NCBI GenBank assembly: GCA_964606065.1
Contig: CAZSEX010000017.1
Coordinates: 1-38,060, forward strand
DNA: 38,060 bases
Direction of reading: 5' to 3'
From: JAFGHJ01 sp964606065
GTDB taxonomy: Bacteria; Hydrothermota; UBA3072
In this document: positions 29,019 to 38,060 of the stretch, one piece after another
Layout of the letters: each line of letters begins with the position of its first letter
Position numbering within the stretch: the first letter of the stretch is position 1
Program-made: the position numbers and the translations under genes
The notes under the pieces: generated by a model
Databases searched by the model: none
What the model saw: the letters and a program-made list of their open reading frames with translations, nothing else
Told to the model about the DNA's origin: nothing

Positions 29019-32000
29019 TCATCGTTTATAAACGATAATCTTCGTCCTCGCCTCATCTCTCTGGTCTCCGTCTTTTACCCGTACGAGCACGTTATAAACA
29101 CCGTTTCTTACTTCCTCTCCATCCTGGTTTCTCCCGTTCCAGGTCACTTCGTTTATTCCCTCAAAACCGGTTACAGCGGTCTCCCAGAGTAATGTACCAG
29201 TGAGTGAATATATTCTTATTTCCATTTTACAGTCTTTGCTTACCACCACTCTGATATTGGAGAATTCTACTGCCGGGTCGCACGGGTTCGGATAGGGAAC
29301 ACATTCCTGAATCCTTAGCAACTCATCACCTCTTGTGGTTCTTGCCGATAATGTTGCAAATAAACCTGGGAAGGGAAGAGTAAATACACATATCCGGTTA
29401 TTATAGGTGTCTGCTATCAATATCTTTCCATTCTTTACTGCAATACCCTGGGGATATTTAAACTGTCCTTCTTCACTCCCTTTCTTCCCGAATTCTAATG
29501 CCAATTCCCCATAGGAATTATACGCCCTGACCCGGTGTTTGAACGTTTCTACCACCCATACCCATCCATTTGAATCCACCGAAAGATCAAATGGATAGAT
29601 TATTAGATCTTCCCCTACTCCATATTTCCTTAGAAGTTCACCTGTATTCTTATCATACTCCTTTACCGTGAACTCATCAATTGGAATCCTTTTTGAAAGC
29701 CAATCGATGAATAATGAATCCTCAACTGGTATCGGTATATTTAAACCAAGATCCGTGCAGTAAATTTTATCCCCAAATATATCAACACCTGAAGGGGAAA
29801 ATGGGTCTTTAATAGTAAATAAAGTATTGCCATTTTTCTGATACACTACAATCTTACCTAAGAATCTCTCTCCTGTAACAACTATGTCTTCGGCTGCCGC
29901 GATACCCTTTGGATAAAAAGCTTTTGCCTTAAATACCGTATCCCCTTCAAAGGATAGACCTTCGACTTTAAAGAAGGAGGTTACGTAGAAATTATTTGCA
30001 TCCAGATCGATACCCCGGGGGAACTTAAATCCCCACCATTCGTAAATTAGCTCCCCGAAGGGGTCAAACCTCGCCACGCGATGCCATTTAAAACCTTTAC
30101 TTTTTGCCCTGTCTACGTCCCAGATCATCTCATTTTCCTGTAAGGCAACATCTTTCACTCTCTTTAACCCATCTATTGTCAAAACACAATTTGGTTCCCC
30201 AACGAGTATCTGATAAATTATCCACTTATTATTCCCAACCAAATCTTCCGCATACAATCTAAGGGAGTATAAACCTTCGGAAAGGTCCCGGGCATCCCAC
30301 TCACCTATTATTCCTGAGGTATCCGTCTCTCCCTGGGATATGAAACTCCAATCAGATGGAGCAGAACCCTGACCATACTCAAGTCTCCACCGGGAAAGAT
30401 GAAGATCACTTATCTTTCCTCTTACATTAATTAGCTGATTTACTATGGTTGAATCCGGTGGACTCCATATTTCCACGAGTGGGGATGTATTGTCAAGGAT
30501 GAAATTCCTGGTATTAAAAGGTTCTTCATTTAAAAGATTATCTTTTGCCCTATAATCCACTTTATAACTGCCGTCTTCACCGGTAATTGTAAATACCGTA
30601 CTGTCCCCTTCCACAACCACAACCCCTCCTCGGGACTGGGAAGTCCCTCCTACAGAGGAGTTGTAGGAGCGGTTTCCTAACCGCGATTCTCTGGACTCGG
30701 ATGTCCCTCCTGCAGTTACAGCAAGCGGTGTTATCTCATATTCCAGTTCCTTCACACCGGACGCAACACCGTTCGACAGCGGGTCTTGCGCAGTGAGAAT
30801 AAGAGGCGTATTTGAGGTGATTAATGTTCTCTCTAAACTATCAGCTGGAAGCTCGTAGCTTGGCTCTCCTGCGATGAGCCCCGATATCGGGGGAGTATCA
30901 TCAACCGCAAGCAGAATAGAGCCTGTTTCTTCCTCATTTCCTAAGTTATCAATACTGCGGTAATAAACAGTGTGTATTCCTTCACCAACGGAAGAAAGAT
31001 CAAATGTAACTTTTCTCTCGTATGAAACCCACCCATTACCGTCAATCTGATACTCGGAGCTTTGAACTCCTGAGCCCTCTTCATCTGTAACCTGAAGAGT
31101 AATGGGAGTTGCCGAGGTAATATATATTGTCTGCGAGACATCTCCACTTACAGGATAATGGGGATCTCCGATGTTAAAGGTGGTAATAGGTGCGGTATTA
31201 TCAAGATAAACAGTTGAATCTTTTGTTTTTTCTCTATTTTTTACATTATCAATTGAACGATAATAGACTGTATGCAATCCATCTGCACCCGTAACATTAA
31301 ATGGCGAACTGTACTCGATAAAGGGTTTATGATCAACATGATACTCCGTTATTTTTAATCCGGAGTGAACTCCGTTTACTTCTGGATCCTCTGCAGCTAT
31401 CTCTATCGGCGTCTCGGAGGTGATAAAAAGCGATCCCGGGGATGGATAGCGTGGTTTACCGATATTGAGGGTGCTAACAGGAACAGTATTATCCAGCCTG
31501 AGAGAATCTTCTTTTACTTCTTCAGTGTTTTCAAGATGATCCTTTGCGTAATATTCAAGTTCATAGGTGCCATCATCACCTGAAATGGTAAAGTCGGTTA
31601 CATCCGCTTCTATTTCTTTCAGAAACCCCTTATTTATCCTGTAGAAAATCTTCCAGACTCCACAGGCAACGTTAGAAGATAAAGGATCGTCAGAGGAAAT
31701 AATTATAGAGGTATTAGAACTGATATACAGGGAATCATACTGGGGTTCTGTCAAACTTTTTCTGCTCACCGGAGTCGTATTATCCACCTTAAACTCTTTT
31801 GAATTGACATCCTCTCTATTTCCCGCTTTATCGACCGAGTAGTACTCGACGATATGACTTCCTTCATCCGTTAAATTAAATTCTCCGCCTGAATATACAT
31901 TCCACGTACCGCTATTTATGCGATAATACGTCGTATCGACTCCCGATATATCGTCGGTTGCCTCTAAACTAAGGGGAGTGGATGAGGTGATATAAAGCGG

Positions 32001-35000
32001 CTCGTCAGTCGGATATCCTGGCTCGCCGATATTTAGGATAGTAACAGGCGGTTCACAATCGATAGCGACCACCGTATCCTTCGGCGATTCGGTGTTCCCG
32101 AGATTATCTTCCGAGTAATAGTGAATTATGTATTTGTAATTTGGAGGAGTATATGGGATATTGAAACTTTCTATAACTTCCGTCCACTGCTGTAATACAT
32201 CCCCTAAAATTGTTGAAACCGCGTAGAAAGAACGCGCGACACCGCATGTATCCTGCGCATTAATCCAGATAGGTGTACTCGGTGATATATAAAGAGTATC
32301 GTTATGCATCTTATGAGGTTCTCCGAACTCGAGATAGGATAATGGCGGGATGTTGTCGAGATAAAGAGATAGAGAATATTTGATATCATTTTCAGCGTAA
32401 TCCCCTGTCCAGAAAACGATCTGATGTCTTCCTTCCGGGTATCCGGCTAAATCAAAGGTATCGCCAACAGCAGTAAAGCTTTCTCCGTCGATTCGATATT
32501 TTAAAAAGTCAACGCCGCTAAAGGTATCTACTGCTGTCGCAAAAATTGGCGTTAAACTCTTTATGAATTCATCCATATAAGCCGGTTCTCCTATCCAGGT
32601 ATAAATCTCAGGCGGAGAATTATCGACACCCAGAACACAGACCGAGTCCGCGCCCGCGTGCCCGAACACATCTTCTACGCTTGCTTTAAGCCAGACATTC
32701 TTTTCATCGGGTATGTATGTGGTATTCCATTCGAGTCCTTCTCCTGAAGGGTCTTCTCTACCTATATAACCCCATGTTTCATTCCATTTTTTATACCAGT
32801 CGACCGGGTAAGTGTAATCTCCTTCTATGCCGGAACGTAGTGTCTGTGTTCCCTTGAGCCATATTCCTTCAGGAGGGGAAACAATCTCAACAGGTATTCC
32901 CCATCTGATTTTCCACTTATGTTTTTCTTCGTTTGACTTATTGCCAAAATTGTCTATTCCGAAAAGAATATAGGGATAAGTTCCCTCTTCGTACAATCTC
33001 CCGTATTCATCCTTTCCGTCCCAGTAAATTACCGTTGTATCATAAGCGAGGGAATAAAAAGACACCGCGTCGATAATCTCTCCTGAGGGGCTGGATTTAA
33101 TGTAATGAATGTATGCGTTTTCTGTGGGATAAAAAGCAATGGATTCCATGTCATCGAGGTATGAAATAAGAGGATCAGGATCGCGTGTGAACACAATCTC
33201 CGGTCCCGTTGTATCCAGTGTTATCTTTGTAAATCCAATTGGACAGTTTCTTATTGTTAGAGAATCGGCTGGCCTCAAAGCATATAATAGAGCTTCCCTA
33301 TCGCCCACAAAAATATAGTTATCACCACCCTCAAGGTGTATATATCCTTCCCATTCTCCATCGCTTCCAACATCTATGTATATCGTGTCTGTCTTTGATA
33401 CATCTAATAAAGAAGACCCCGTAGCTAAACTCATTCTATTCCGCCCAGTAGCTGCATCTGTTTGATTCTTAAATGCTTCTATAGCCGAGTATATATTTAT
33501 AGTTTTCTTTTCCGGAGGAAAGGGAACAGAAGAAGTCGCCGCAGTTCTAAAAATACCTGACTGTAAACTTTTTTCTTTACCCCGGATAAGTAACAATTCT
33601 TTGTCTGGCTCAGTACCAATTTTAATTTTTGCCGAATCGATGTTTGTCGAAGAAACGGAAGCAACAGTAGGTTTGTATGTAACCGTTTGGGAATCGAGAA
33701 GCGAAACAAAGAAAGGAGAATCTCCGTCTCCCGGGAACGAATCAGGAGAAGCCTTTAACGTTAAAACACTGTCATCCCCCCAATCCGCCCAGAAAGCTCT
33801 GGATGTTATATTATCCAGGAATCCATCATTCTTGATTGCGAATAAGGAAATATTGGTGGTATCAAGCTTATAATAATTTGCCTCTGTTTCTGTGTAATGA
33901 TACTCGAATGTTGGCTTTTCTCCAGCGCCAAATTTTGCTCCCTTAGGCTGCAGAAGAACAATCGGACCTTTATATTCTCTAAGCAAAGGAGCCTCAAAAG
34001 AAAGATCTTCTATCATATCCGTTATAGATACAGGAGAAACAGATGTTAGAGTTTCCTCAGGAAATGAAATCTCATTAAATTCAAGTTTGGCTCTATAAAA
34101 AGGTGATGATGTAATACTCTTTTCTCCTGGTTTATATGGACTTCCTATATAAAAATCTTTATATTTCAGTGCTACTTCTACAGGAGGCTCGCCGGGTGCA
34201 CCTAAGTTGTAAAGTTTCATTATCACCCTTCTCTTTCCGCACACATCGGTTACGTTCCAGTAAGCGAGAGGTTTGGTCGATGAGGGAGAGACAGGATTCA
34301 TGAGCTCATTTGTTATCTTTTCCGTGTGTTTCCCATCAAATTCATACATTTCATAAAAATATCCTTCTGAATTTCCGTCTATTTCTACATAATTACGTGG
34401 AACATTAGTCGGTACTAAGAAGTGGAAAGGTAAAAAGTAATCCCGCGCGCCCTCTCCGTATCCAAAGGTTGCAATTAAATCCCTTGGTGGAGTTAATCCC
34501 TCGGGCAAAGAGTCTTCATTTACAAACAAATCCCTGTTTATATATCCATTTGGGTAGAAAAGATTCATATCCCAATTTGTAATATTTAAGTATGGGTTGG
34601 ATGAGTCCCCTTCCCACCAGAAAGTTCCATTATCGTAATTCACAGGATAGTCTGGGCACTGGTAAAAAGAAGAAAAAGTATCTTCTCTCTCACTTACCCC
34701 ATCCGGGTCAAAATCGGGGGTAACGAAGAAGAAACTTTTCCCTTTGAGTTTTCCGTTGGAATACTGAAGACAGGAGTCTTCTGTTGATGTCCAGGCAGAG
34801 TCCCATCCGCTAACAGCAGCCACAATGCAGGAATCACCTCCCCCCACCGTAGTTTTAGTTAAATTTACATTCCCGGAAAGAAGAACGGGTTCAGAGTAAG
34901 AAACAGTTTCTTTGTCAACATCCGGAGGAATCGTAAATAAGTCAGACATCAGGGTAGTATCTTTATGATAATTTCCGCCTCCCTCAATAGGATAGCAGGT

Positions 35001-38000
35001 ATCGGTTCTTAGGGCTACTTTCTTCCACTTAGTAGAACTACTTGAGGTATCTGCTATCCATGCTAATATCTCATTATTTTGAAGATTTAATTGTACAAAA
35101 ACGTTATTATTATTCAGATTAAGGACTCCCGAGGGGTTAGGAATATCTTCCAAAGTGGTATCTTTAGTATTTCCATCGATAGTGGTGGTTAGTTTATAAG
35201 TGTATAAACAACCATTGGGTTCATTGTGAAAAAAAGTATCCGGAGGGGCAATGTCAAATTGAAACCCTTCAAGTAGTTTCTCCTTATTGTTTTCTGACAC
35301 ATTCCCGGAGATAGTATAACTTCCGCTAACGATTGTATCTACTATAAAAGGATCCATGTTATATTTTGCGAAAACCTTTGTTTCTCCAATACCTCCCGAT
35401 AAGCTTGCGTCGATACAGAATTGTGCGAGTGAATCTAAACTCCTATCTTTAGTATCACACTCTTCACCTTTACCAGAAAAGGTTTCGTATTCGAGTGCCT
35501 CCTTTCCACGGTCAAGAGGCTTACCAAAGGGAGGAGTGGGATAACTGCTGCTTGTATCCATACCAACTTTTGAAGCAATATCATCACTATGGTAAAAATC
35601 CCAAGAAAATTCAATTGTTACTGGACCTATCTTACAAGGAGAATCCTGATAGAAATAGGCTTGCCGTCTCTCATAAGGGCTTCCAGAGTACCAATGTTTA
35701 ATAACAACAGAGTCTGTTTTCCCTTCGCCATTTTCTCCCCAAAAAACCGAGGCTTCAGCCTCGACTTTCCAATCGATTTCTATTTTTTTTATACCTTTTG
35801 CTGTATCGGCGAAGGTGTATTCCTGCGGCGGATACACTTCTCCTTCAGCACTCGCTTCCCACAGGAAGTCAGTCTTGCCGTTAAAAACAGAATCACTGTG
35901 AATCTCTCCAACGTAGTAATCAGGATGTATAAAGAAATCCCCTAACGCCGAAGGAAGCGAATCCTCAACAGAAAAATCTTTCGAATATTCTGAAACCGAA
36001 TCAGTAAAATCAGGTAATGTGTAGGCTGTTATCTTGAAACTATAATCACTTCCCGTATCGTAAGAAAAACTATCACTTTTCATACCGTTCCAACTTGTAG
36101 AAAAATCTCTTCCTCCCGCGACAGAATCGATTTCCTCTACATTGAGTAAGAAATTACTACCTTTATAAACATCTATCTTTACTCTGGCTTTCTGATTTAT
36201 CTGATATTTTACGGTTGCCGGTATTCCATTCAGTGGATAAGCACTTTCAGAGGTAAGTTCACATTTCGTTATTTTCAAATCCGTTTTTGTCGTAATTTTA
36301 TCACTTTCTTCATCATATCCCATTCCGTCTATACCATTCGCGGACACTCTTACCGTGTACCTTCCTCCCGGAAGATGCCCTTCTCCAAAAACAAAACCGT
36401 CGTAAGAAAAAGGAGAGGCTAAATCCAGGACAAAAGGAGAATGAAGCTTACTTCCTGCTACCCCTACATCTTTTCCCTCATTAAAAGATAAATCAAATTG
36501 AATTTTTCCTTCACCTGTAAACCCAAAACCCCCTTCATATACGGTATCAGAAATATTAATACAGTTAAATTCAATCTTTCCTTCTGAAGGGCTTCCAACT
36601 GAGATTAGTGTATCCGTAATGTCGGTTATCAAAAAACTCTTATTATCAAGTGAGAATATTTCTCCCGATGTTAAGCCAATGTCATCGAACCTCCACTTAA
36701 CCCACCACTTATTATCATAAAAGTAAAGATAAATCCCTTCCATATCCACCACAGGTGGAGATGAACTAACAGCCATTATACCCTTCTGCTCTAAGTGAGC
36801 CATGTTTCTTTCTCTTTCATTTAAAACATCAAGAGAAACATCCGCGGGTTTATCATGCAAAATATAACTAACGTTCACTATTTCTCCATTCGCGGGTTCA
36901 AAGATAGTATCACCATTACCACCTTCAATATTTACCACAAAATCGGAAATGAAAGGAGAAATAATGGATTCTGATTCTATAATTACATTTATTGTATCCG
37001 CCAGAACTAAACTATCATCATTCTCCTCCCAGCTTTTAAGTAGTAAATCGTACGAACCCGATAAACTATCGGTATTCCACCTCGCGATATCAGAAACATT
37101 GGTTACAGGCTTAATACCTCTATGTGGTGGCATTCCAGGTATTCGTAAAACCTCAGGAACAATTATTCCAGCTGAATCCCAGATTGAAGAAGATGGTTTG
37201 TAATATAATCCAAATCCTCCGAAAGGTATGCTGTTATACATATCGGGGTCATTCGCCAGCCCTTTTATTATTACATCACCCTGACCGAGAGTATCTCCAT
37301 CCAGAGGCTTGGTAATCTTCGTCCCAATAGTCCCCTTAACAATTTCCGTCATCCTTGTATTTATATTTTCCCACTTATCTTCGGTAGTTACAGTAATTTT
37401 GTGCGTTCCGTTCCTGTATTCTGAAATATCATATACTGTATCAATTTCTATCTTAGATGTACCTGGAGTTATAGTATCCGTATCAACTTCGTTTTTGTCG
37501 ATAAAAATCTTAATTACCACTTCACCTCTATTGACAAGCTTATCATCTTCTTCGGAAACCTGGAAATAGACATTTACCGTATCGTCAGGACCTATTAGCC
37601 AGGGAGCGATGAGCTCATGGATTAAAGGCGGTGTCCTGTCCACCCGCAGTGTATCATCTTCCACAATATCCTCTATATATGTTGTGTCATTCCCAGCATT
37701 ATCTTCCGCGTTAAATCGGGGTGTATACAATCCATCAGCCAGATAATTTCCATAAATATCTCCGCCTTCGAAGAAATTTTGTACAGTATCAGGTTCCCCG
37801 TACCCATCCCTAACCGGGGATTCTTCGCCGCTCGCAGCCATCCATTTCAATTCAATTTTGGCATCTTCATTTACGTTATATTCCATTTCAACGAAATAAT
37901 CATTAGAGGTGAGAATAGAATCAAAAGGAGAAAGAACTGTAACAAGGGGAGGTTCATTATCGAGGAAGAAAAATGAAGTGTCTCTTCCTAAATTACCCGC

Positions 38001-38060
38001 TTTATCCAGACAGGAAATTATTACATTATATTTTCCCGAATTAGTAACCTTATTACTGTC
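29019..38060 (-). CDS. Giant Ig-repeat surface protein with NHL region and FlgD/T9SS-like C-terminus (5' end outside window)
   Basis: At least 3013 residues, with no start in view: the frame runs open to the right edge, and the 58 codons before the first ATG (37886) have the same content (CLDKAGNLGRDTSFFFLDNE). The part in view has, in order: Ig-like and FlgD-like modules with D-x-T-PP and AGN motifs (38060-33000); seven repeats of about 90-95 residues opening DNxPP...GEP-Y, like the OmpL47 type (about 32625-30500); a strand domain (RLEYGQGSAPSDWSF); an NHL propeller (about 30130-29360, FPGIAV-type repeats such as GQFKYPQGIAVKNGKILIAD); and a C-terminal FlgD Ig/T9SS type-A-like domain ending KIIVYKR. 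Likely secreted and held at the surface. A 90-base repeat cluster is set in frame at 30626-30715. Confidence 0.88.
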   Translation of the reverse strand, partial: DSNKVTNSGKYNVIISCLDKAGNLGRDTSFFFLDNEPPLVTVLSPFDSILTSNDYFVEMEYNVNEDAKIELKWMAASGEESPVRDGYGEPDTVQNFFEGGDIYGNYLADGLYTPRFNAEDNAGNDTTYIEDIVEDDTLRVDRTPPLIHELIAPWLIGPDDTVNVYFQVSEEDDKLVNRGEVVIKIFIDKNEVDTDTITPGTSKIEIDTVYDISEYRNGTHKITVTTEDKWENINTRMTEIVKGTIGTKITKPLDGDTLGQGDVIIKGLANDPDMYNSIPFGGFGLYYKPSSSIWDSAGIIVPEVLRIPGMPPHRGIKPVTNVSDIARWNTDSLSGSYDLLLKSWEENDDSLVLADTINVIIESESIISPFISDFVVNIEGGNGDTIFEPANGEIVNVSYILHDKPADVSLDVLNERERNMAHLEQKGIMAVSSSPPVVDMEGIYLYFYDNKWWVKWRFDDIGLTSGEIFSLDNKSFLITDITDTLISVGSPSEGKIEFNCINISDTVYEGGFGFTGEGKIQFDLSFNEGKDVGVAGSKLHSPFVLDLASPFSYDGFVFGEGHLPGGRYTVRVSANGIDGMGYDEESDKITTKTDLKITKCELTSESAYPLNGIPATVKYQINQKARVKIDVYKGSNFLLNVEEIDSVAGGRDFSTSWNGMKSDSFSYDTGSDYSFKITAYTLPDFTDSVSEYSKDFSVEDSLPSALGDFFIHPDYYVGEIHSDSVFNGKTDFLWEASAEGEVYPPQEYTFADTAKGIKKIEIDWKVEAEASVFWGENGEGKTDSVVIKHWYSGSPYERRQAYFYQDSPCKIGPVTIEFSWDFYHSDDIASKVGMDTSSSYPTPPFGKPLDRGKEALEYETFSGKGEECDTKDRSLDSLAQFCIDASLSGGIGETKVFAKYNMDPFIVDTIVSGSYTISGNVSENNKEKLLEGFQFDIAPPDTFFHNEPNGCLYTYKLTTTIDGNTKDTTLEDIPNPSGVLNLNNNNVFVQLNLQNNEILAWIADTSSSSTKWKKVALRTDTCYPIEGGGNYHKDTTLMSDLFTIPPDVDKETVSYSEPVLLSGNVNLTKTTVGGGDSCIVAAVSGWDSAWTSTEDSCLQYSNGKLKGKSFFFVTPDFDPDGVSEREDTFSSFYQCPDYPVNYDNGTFWWEGDSSNPYLNITNWDMNLFYPNGYINRDLFVNEDSLPEGLTPPRDLIATFGYGEGARDYFLPFHFLVPTNVPRNYVEIDGNSEGYFYEMYEFDGKHTEKITNELMNPVSPSSTKPLAYWNVTDVCGKRRVIMKLYNLGAPGEPPVEVALKYKDFYIGSPYKPGEKSITSSPFYRAKLEFNEISFPEETLTSVSPVSITDMIEDLSFEAPLLREYKGPIVLLQPKGAKFGAGEKPTFEYHYTETEANYYKLDTTNISLFAIKNDGFLDNITSRAFWADWGDDSVLTLKASPDSFPGDGDSPFFVSLLDSQTVTYKPTVASVSSTNIDSAKIKIGTEPDKELLLIRGKEKSLQSGIFRTAATSSVPFPPEKKTINIYSAIEAFKNQTDAATGRNRMSLATGSSLLDVSKTDTIYIDVGSDGEWEGYIHLEGGDNYIFVGDREALLYALRPADSLTIRNCPIGFTKITLDTTGPEIVFTRDPDPLISYLDDMESIAFYPTENAYIHYIKSSPSGEIIDAVSFYSLAYDTTVIYWDGKDEYGRLYEEGTYPYILFGIDNFGNKSNEEKHKWKIRWGIPVEIVSPPEGIWLKGTQTLRSGIEGDYTYPVDWYKKWNETWGYIGREDPSGEGLEWNTTYIPDEKNVWLKASVEDVFGHAGADSVCVLGVDNSPPEIYTWIGEPAYMDEFIKSLTPIFATAVDTFSGVDFLKYRIDGESFTAVGDTFDLAGYPEGRHQIVFWTGDYAENDIKYSLSLYLDNIPPLSYLEFGEPHKMHNDTLYISPSTPIWINAQDTCGVARSFYAVSTILGDVLQQWTEVIESFNIPYTPPNYKYIIHYYSEDNLGNTESPKDTVVAIDCEPPVTILNIGEPGYPTDEPLYITSSTPLSLEATDDISGVDTTYYRINSGTWNVYSGGEFNLTDEGSHIVEYYSVDKAGNREDVNSKEFKVDNTTPVSRKSLTEPQYDSLYISSNTSIIISSDDPLSSNVACGVWKIFYRINKGFLKEIEADVTDFTISGDDGTYELEYYAKDHLENTEEVKEDSLRLDNTVPVSTLNIGKPRYPSPGSLFITSETPIEIAAEDPEVNGVHSGLKITEYHVDHKPFIEYSSPFNVTGADGLHTVYYRSIDNVKNREKTKDSTVYLDNTAPITTFNIGDPHYPVSGDVSQTIYITSATPITLQVTDEEGSGVQSSEYQIDGNGWVSYERKVTFDLSSVGEGIHTVYYRSIDNLGNEEETGSILLAVDDTPPISGLIAGEPSYELPADSLERTLITSNTPLILTAQDPLSNGVASGVKELEYEITPLAVTAGGTSESRESRLGNRSYNSSVGGTSQSRGGVVVVEGDSTVFTITGEDGSYKVDYRAKDNLLNEEPFNTRNFILDNTSPLVEIWSPPDSTIVNQLINVRGKISDLHLSRWRLEYGQGSAPSDWSFISQGETDTSGIIGEWDARDLSEGLYSLRLYAEDLVGNNKWIIYQILVGEPNCVLTIDGLKRVKDVALQENEMIWDVDRAKSKGFKWHRVARFDPFGELIYEWWGFKFPRGIDLDANNFYVTSFFKVEGLSFEGDTVFKAKAFYPKGIAAAEDIVVTGERFLGKIVVYQKNGNTLFTIKDPFSPSGVDIFGDKIYCTDLGLNIPIPVEDSLFIDWLSKRIPIDEFTVKEYDKNTGELLRKYGVGEDLIIYPFDLSVDSNGWVWVVETFKHRVRAYNSYGELALEFGKKGSEEGQFKYPQGIAVKNGKILIADTYNNRICVFTLPFPGLFATLSARTTRGDELLRIQECVPYPNPCDPAVEFSNIRVVVSKDCKMEIRIYSLTGTLLWETAVTGFEGINEVTWNGRNQDGEEVRNGVYNVLVRVKDGDQRDEARTKIIVYKR
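30500..32625 (-). repeat. Seven tandem OmpL47-like repeats inside the giant gene
   Basis: Repeat starts are marked by DNSPP, DNIPP, DCEPP, DNTTP, DNTVP, DNTAP and DDTPP, roughly at 32620, 32350, 32060, 31775, 31485, 31195 and 30890. The period is 270-305 bases, but the last repeat is about 400 bases long. The excess matches the REP-like insertion it contains. Protein repeats with diverged DNA, so old duplications. Confidence 0.75.
30626..30715. repeat. In-frame cluster of three REP-like hairpins inside the giant gene
   Basis: Three copies of the TGTAGGAG element: minus strand 30654-30626 (stem GGACT/AGTCC), plus strand 30661-30688 (stem GCGGTT/AACCGC, ending CGATT) and minus strand 30714-30691 (GGACA/GAGTCC, starting GCAGGAG). 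They encode SESRESRLGNRSYNSSV and flanking glycines, a Ser/Arg-rich stretch unlike the rest of the protein. The span is about 90 bases, so the frame is kept. Confidence 0.85.

Noticed and set aside
29021..29036. Perfect 16-base palindrome ATCGTTTATAAACGAT at the end of the giant gene
   Set aside because: It encodes the conserved C-terminal residues IVYKR and has no T-run after it, so it is more likely a coding coincidence than a terminator.

Overview
The window looks like an AT-rich genome fragment from an uncultured Gram-negative bacterium. A lauroyl-acyltransferase-like protein, several outer-membrane beta-barrels, a PorV-like protein and a giant surface protein with a FlgD/T9SS-like C-terminus all imply an outer membrane. 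The mix of an archaeal-type phosphoglycerate mutase, a GTP-dependent PEP carboxykinase, and FlgD-tailed surface proteins would fit a candidate phylum with FCB-like traits (WOR-3/Stahlbacteria-like). That placement is inference, not something the sequence proves.

Layout. (1) 1-5448, minus strand: a tightly overlapping operon murJ > scpB > rluB-type pseudouridine synthase > dinG-type exonuclease/helicase > glycosyltransferase (cut by the window edge). (2) 5506-10197, plus strand: a promoter and FMN riboswitch lead the riboflavin operon ribD-ribE-ribBA-ribH, followed by nusB and a phosphoesterase. (3) 10280-14982, plus: a probably leaderless maf starts a run of mtnA, a barrel-like protein, a ComEA-like HhH protein, an adenosine-specific kinase, a dUTPase-fold protein and a nicotinamidase. 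A decayed flavodiiron-like fragment follows. (4) 15109-16989, minus: PEP carboxykinase (GTP), divergent from (5) 17172-23300, plus: tRNA-Pro(GGG), lpxL-like, glycosyltransferase 2, surE, pcm, tRNA-Pro(CGG), then an ArsR-radical SAM pair with a palindromic operator, and apgM. (6) 23333-38060, minus: an accessory surface cluster. It holds a giant Ig-repeat protein (at least 3013 residues, open at the right edge), a GxxExxY nuclease-like gene, a PorV-like protein, an NHL-propeller protein and a 782-residue barrel with SprA-like motifs.

Region 6 differs in style from the rest. The housekeeping genes overlap or abut. In region 6 every gap after the giant gene is filled with units of one dispersed, hairpin-forming repeat (core ACGCAGAT), all in the same orientation. 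Two other repeat types are nested in it. One of these, a REP-like hairpin, also sits in frame inside the giant gene. A nuclease-fold gene (GxxExxY) lies inside the array. The strongest leads are this repeat lattice with its candidate nuclease partner, and the possible compact T9SS-like display module formed by the barrel, PorV-like and giant proteins.

Six predicted sigma-70 promoters could be read directly. They share a C-rich run in front of the -35 TTGAC and mostly a 16-base spacer.
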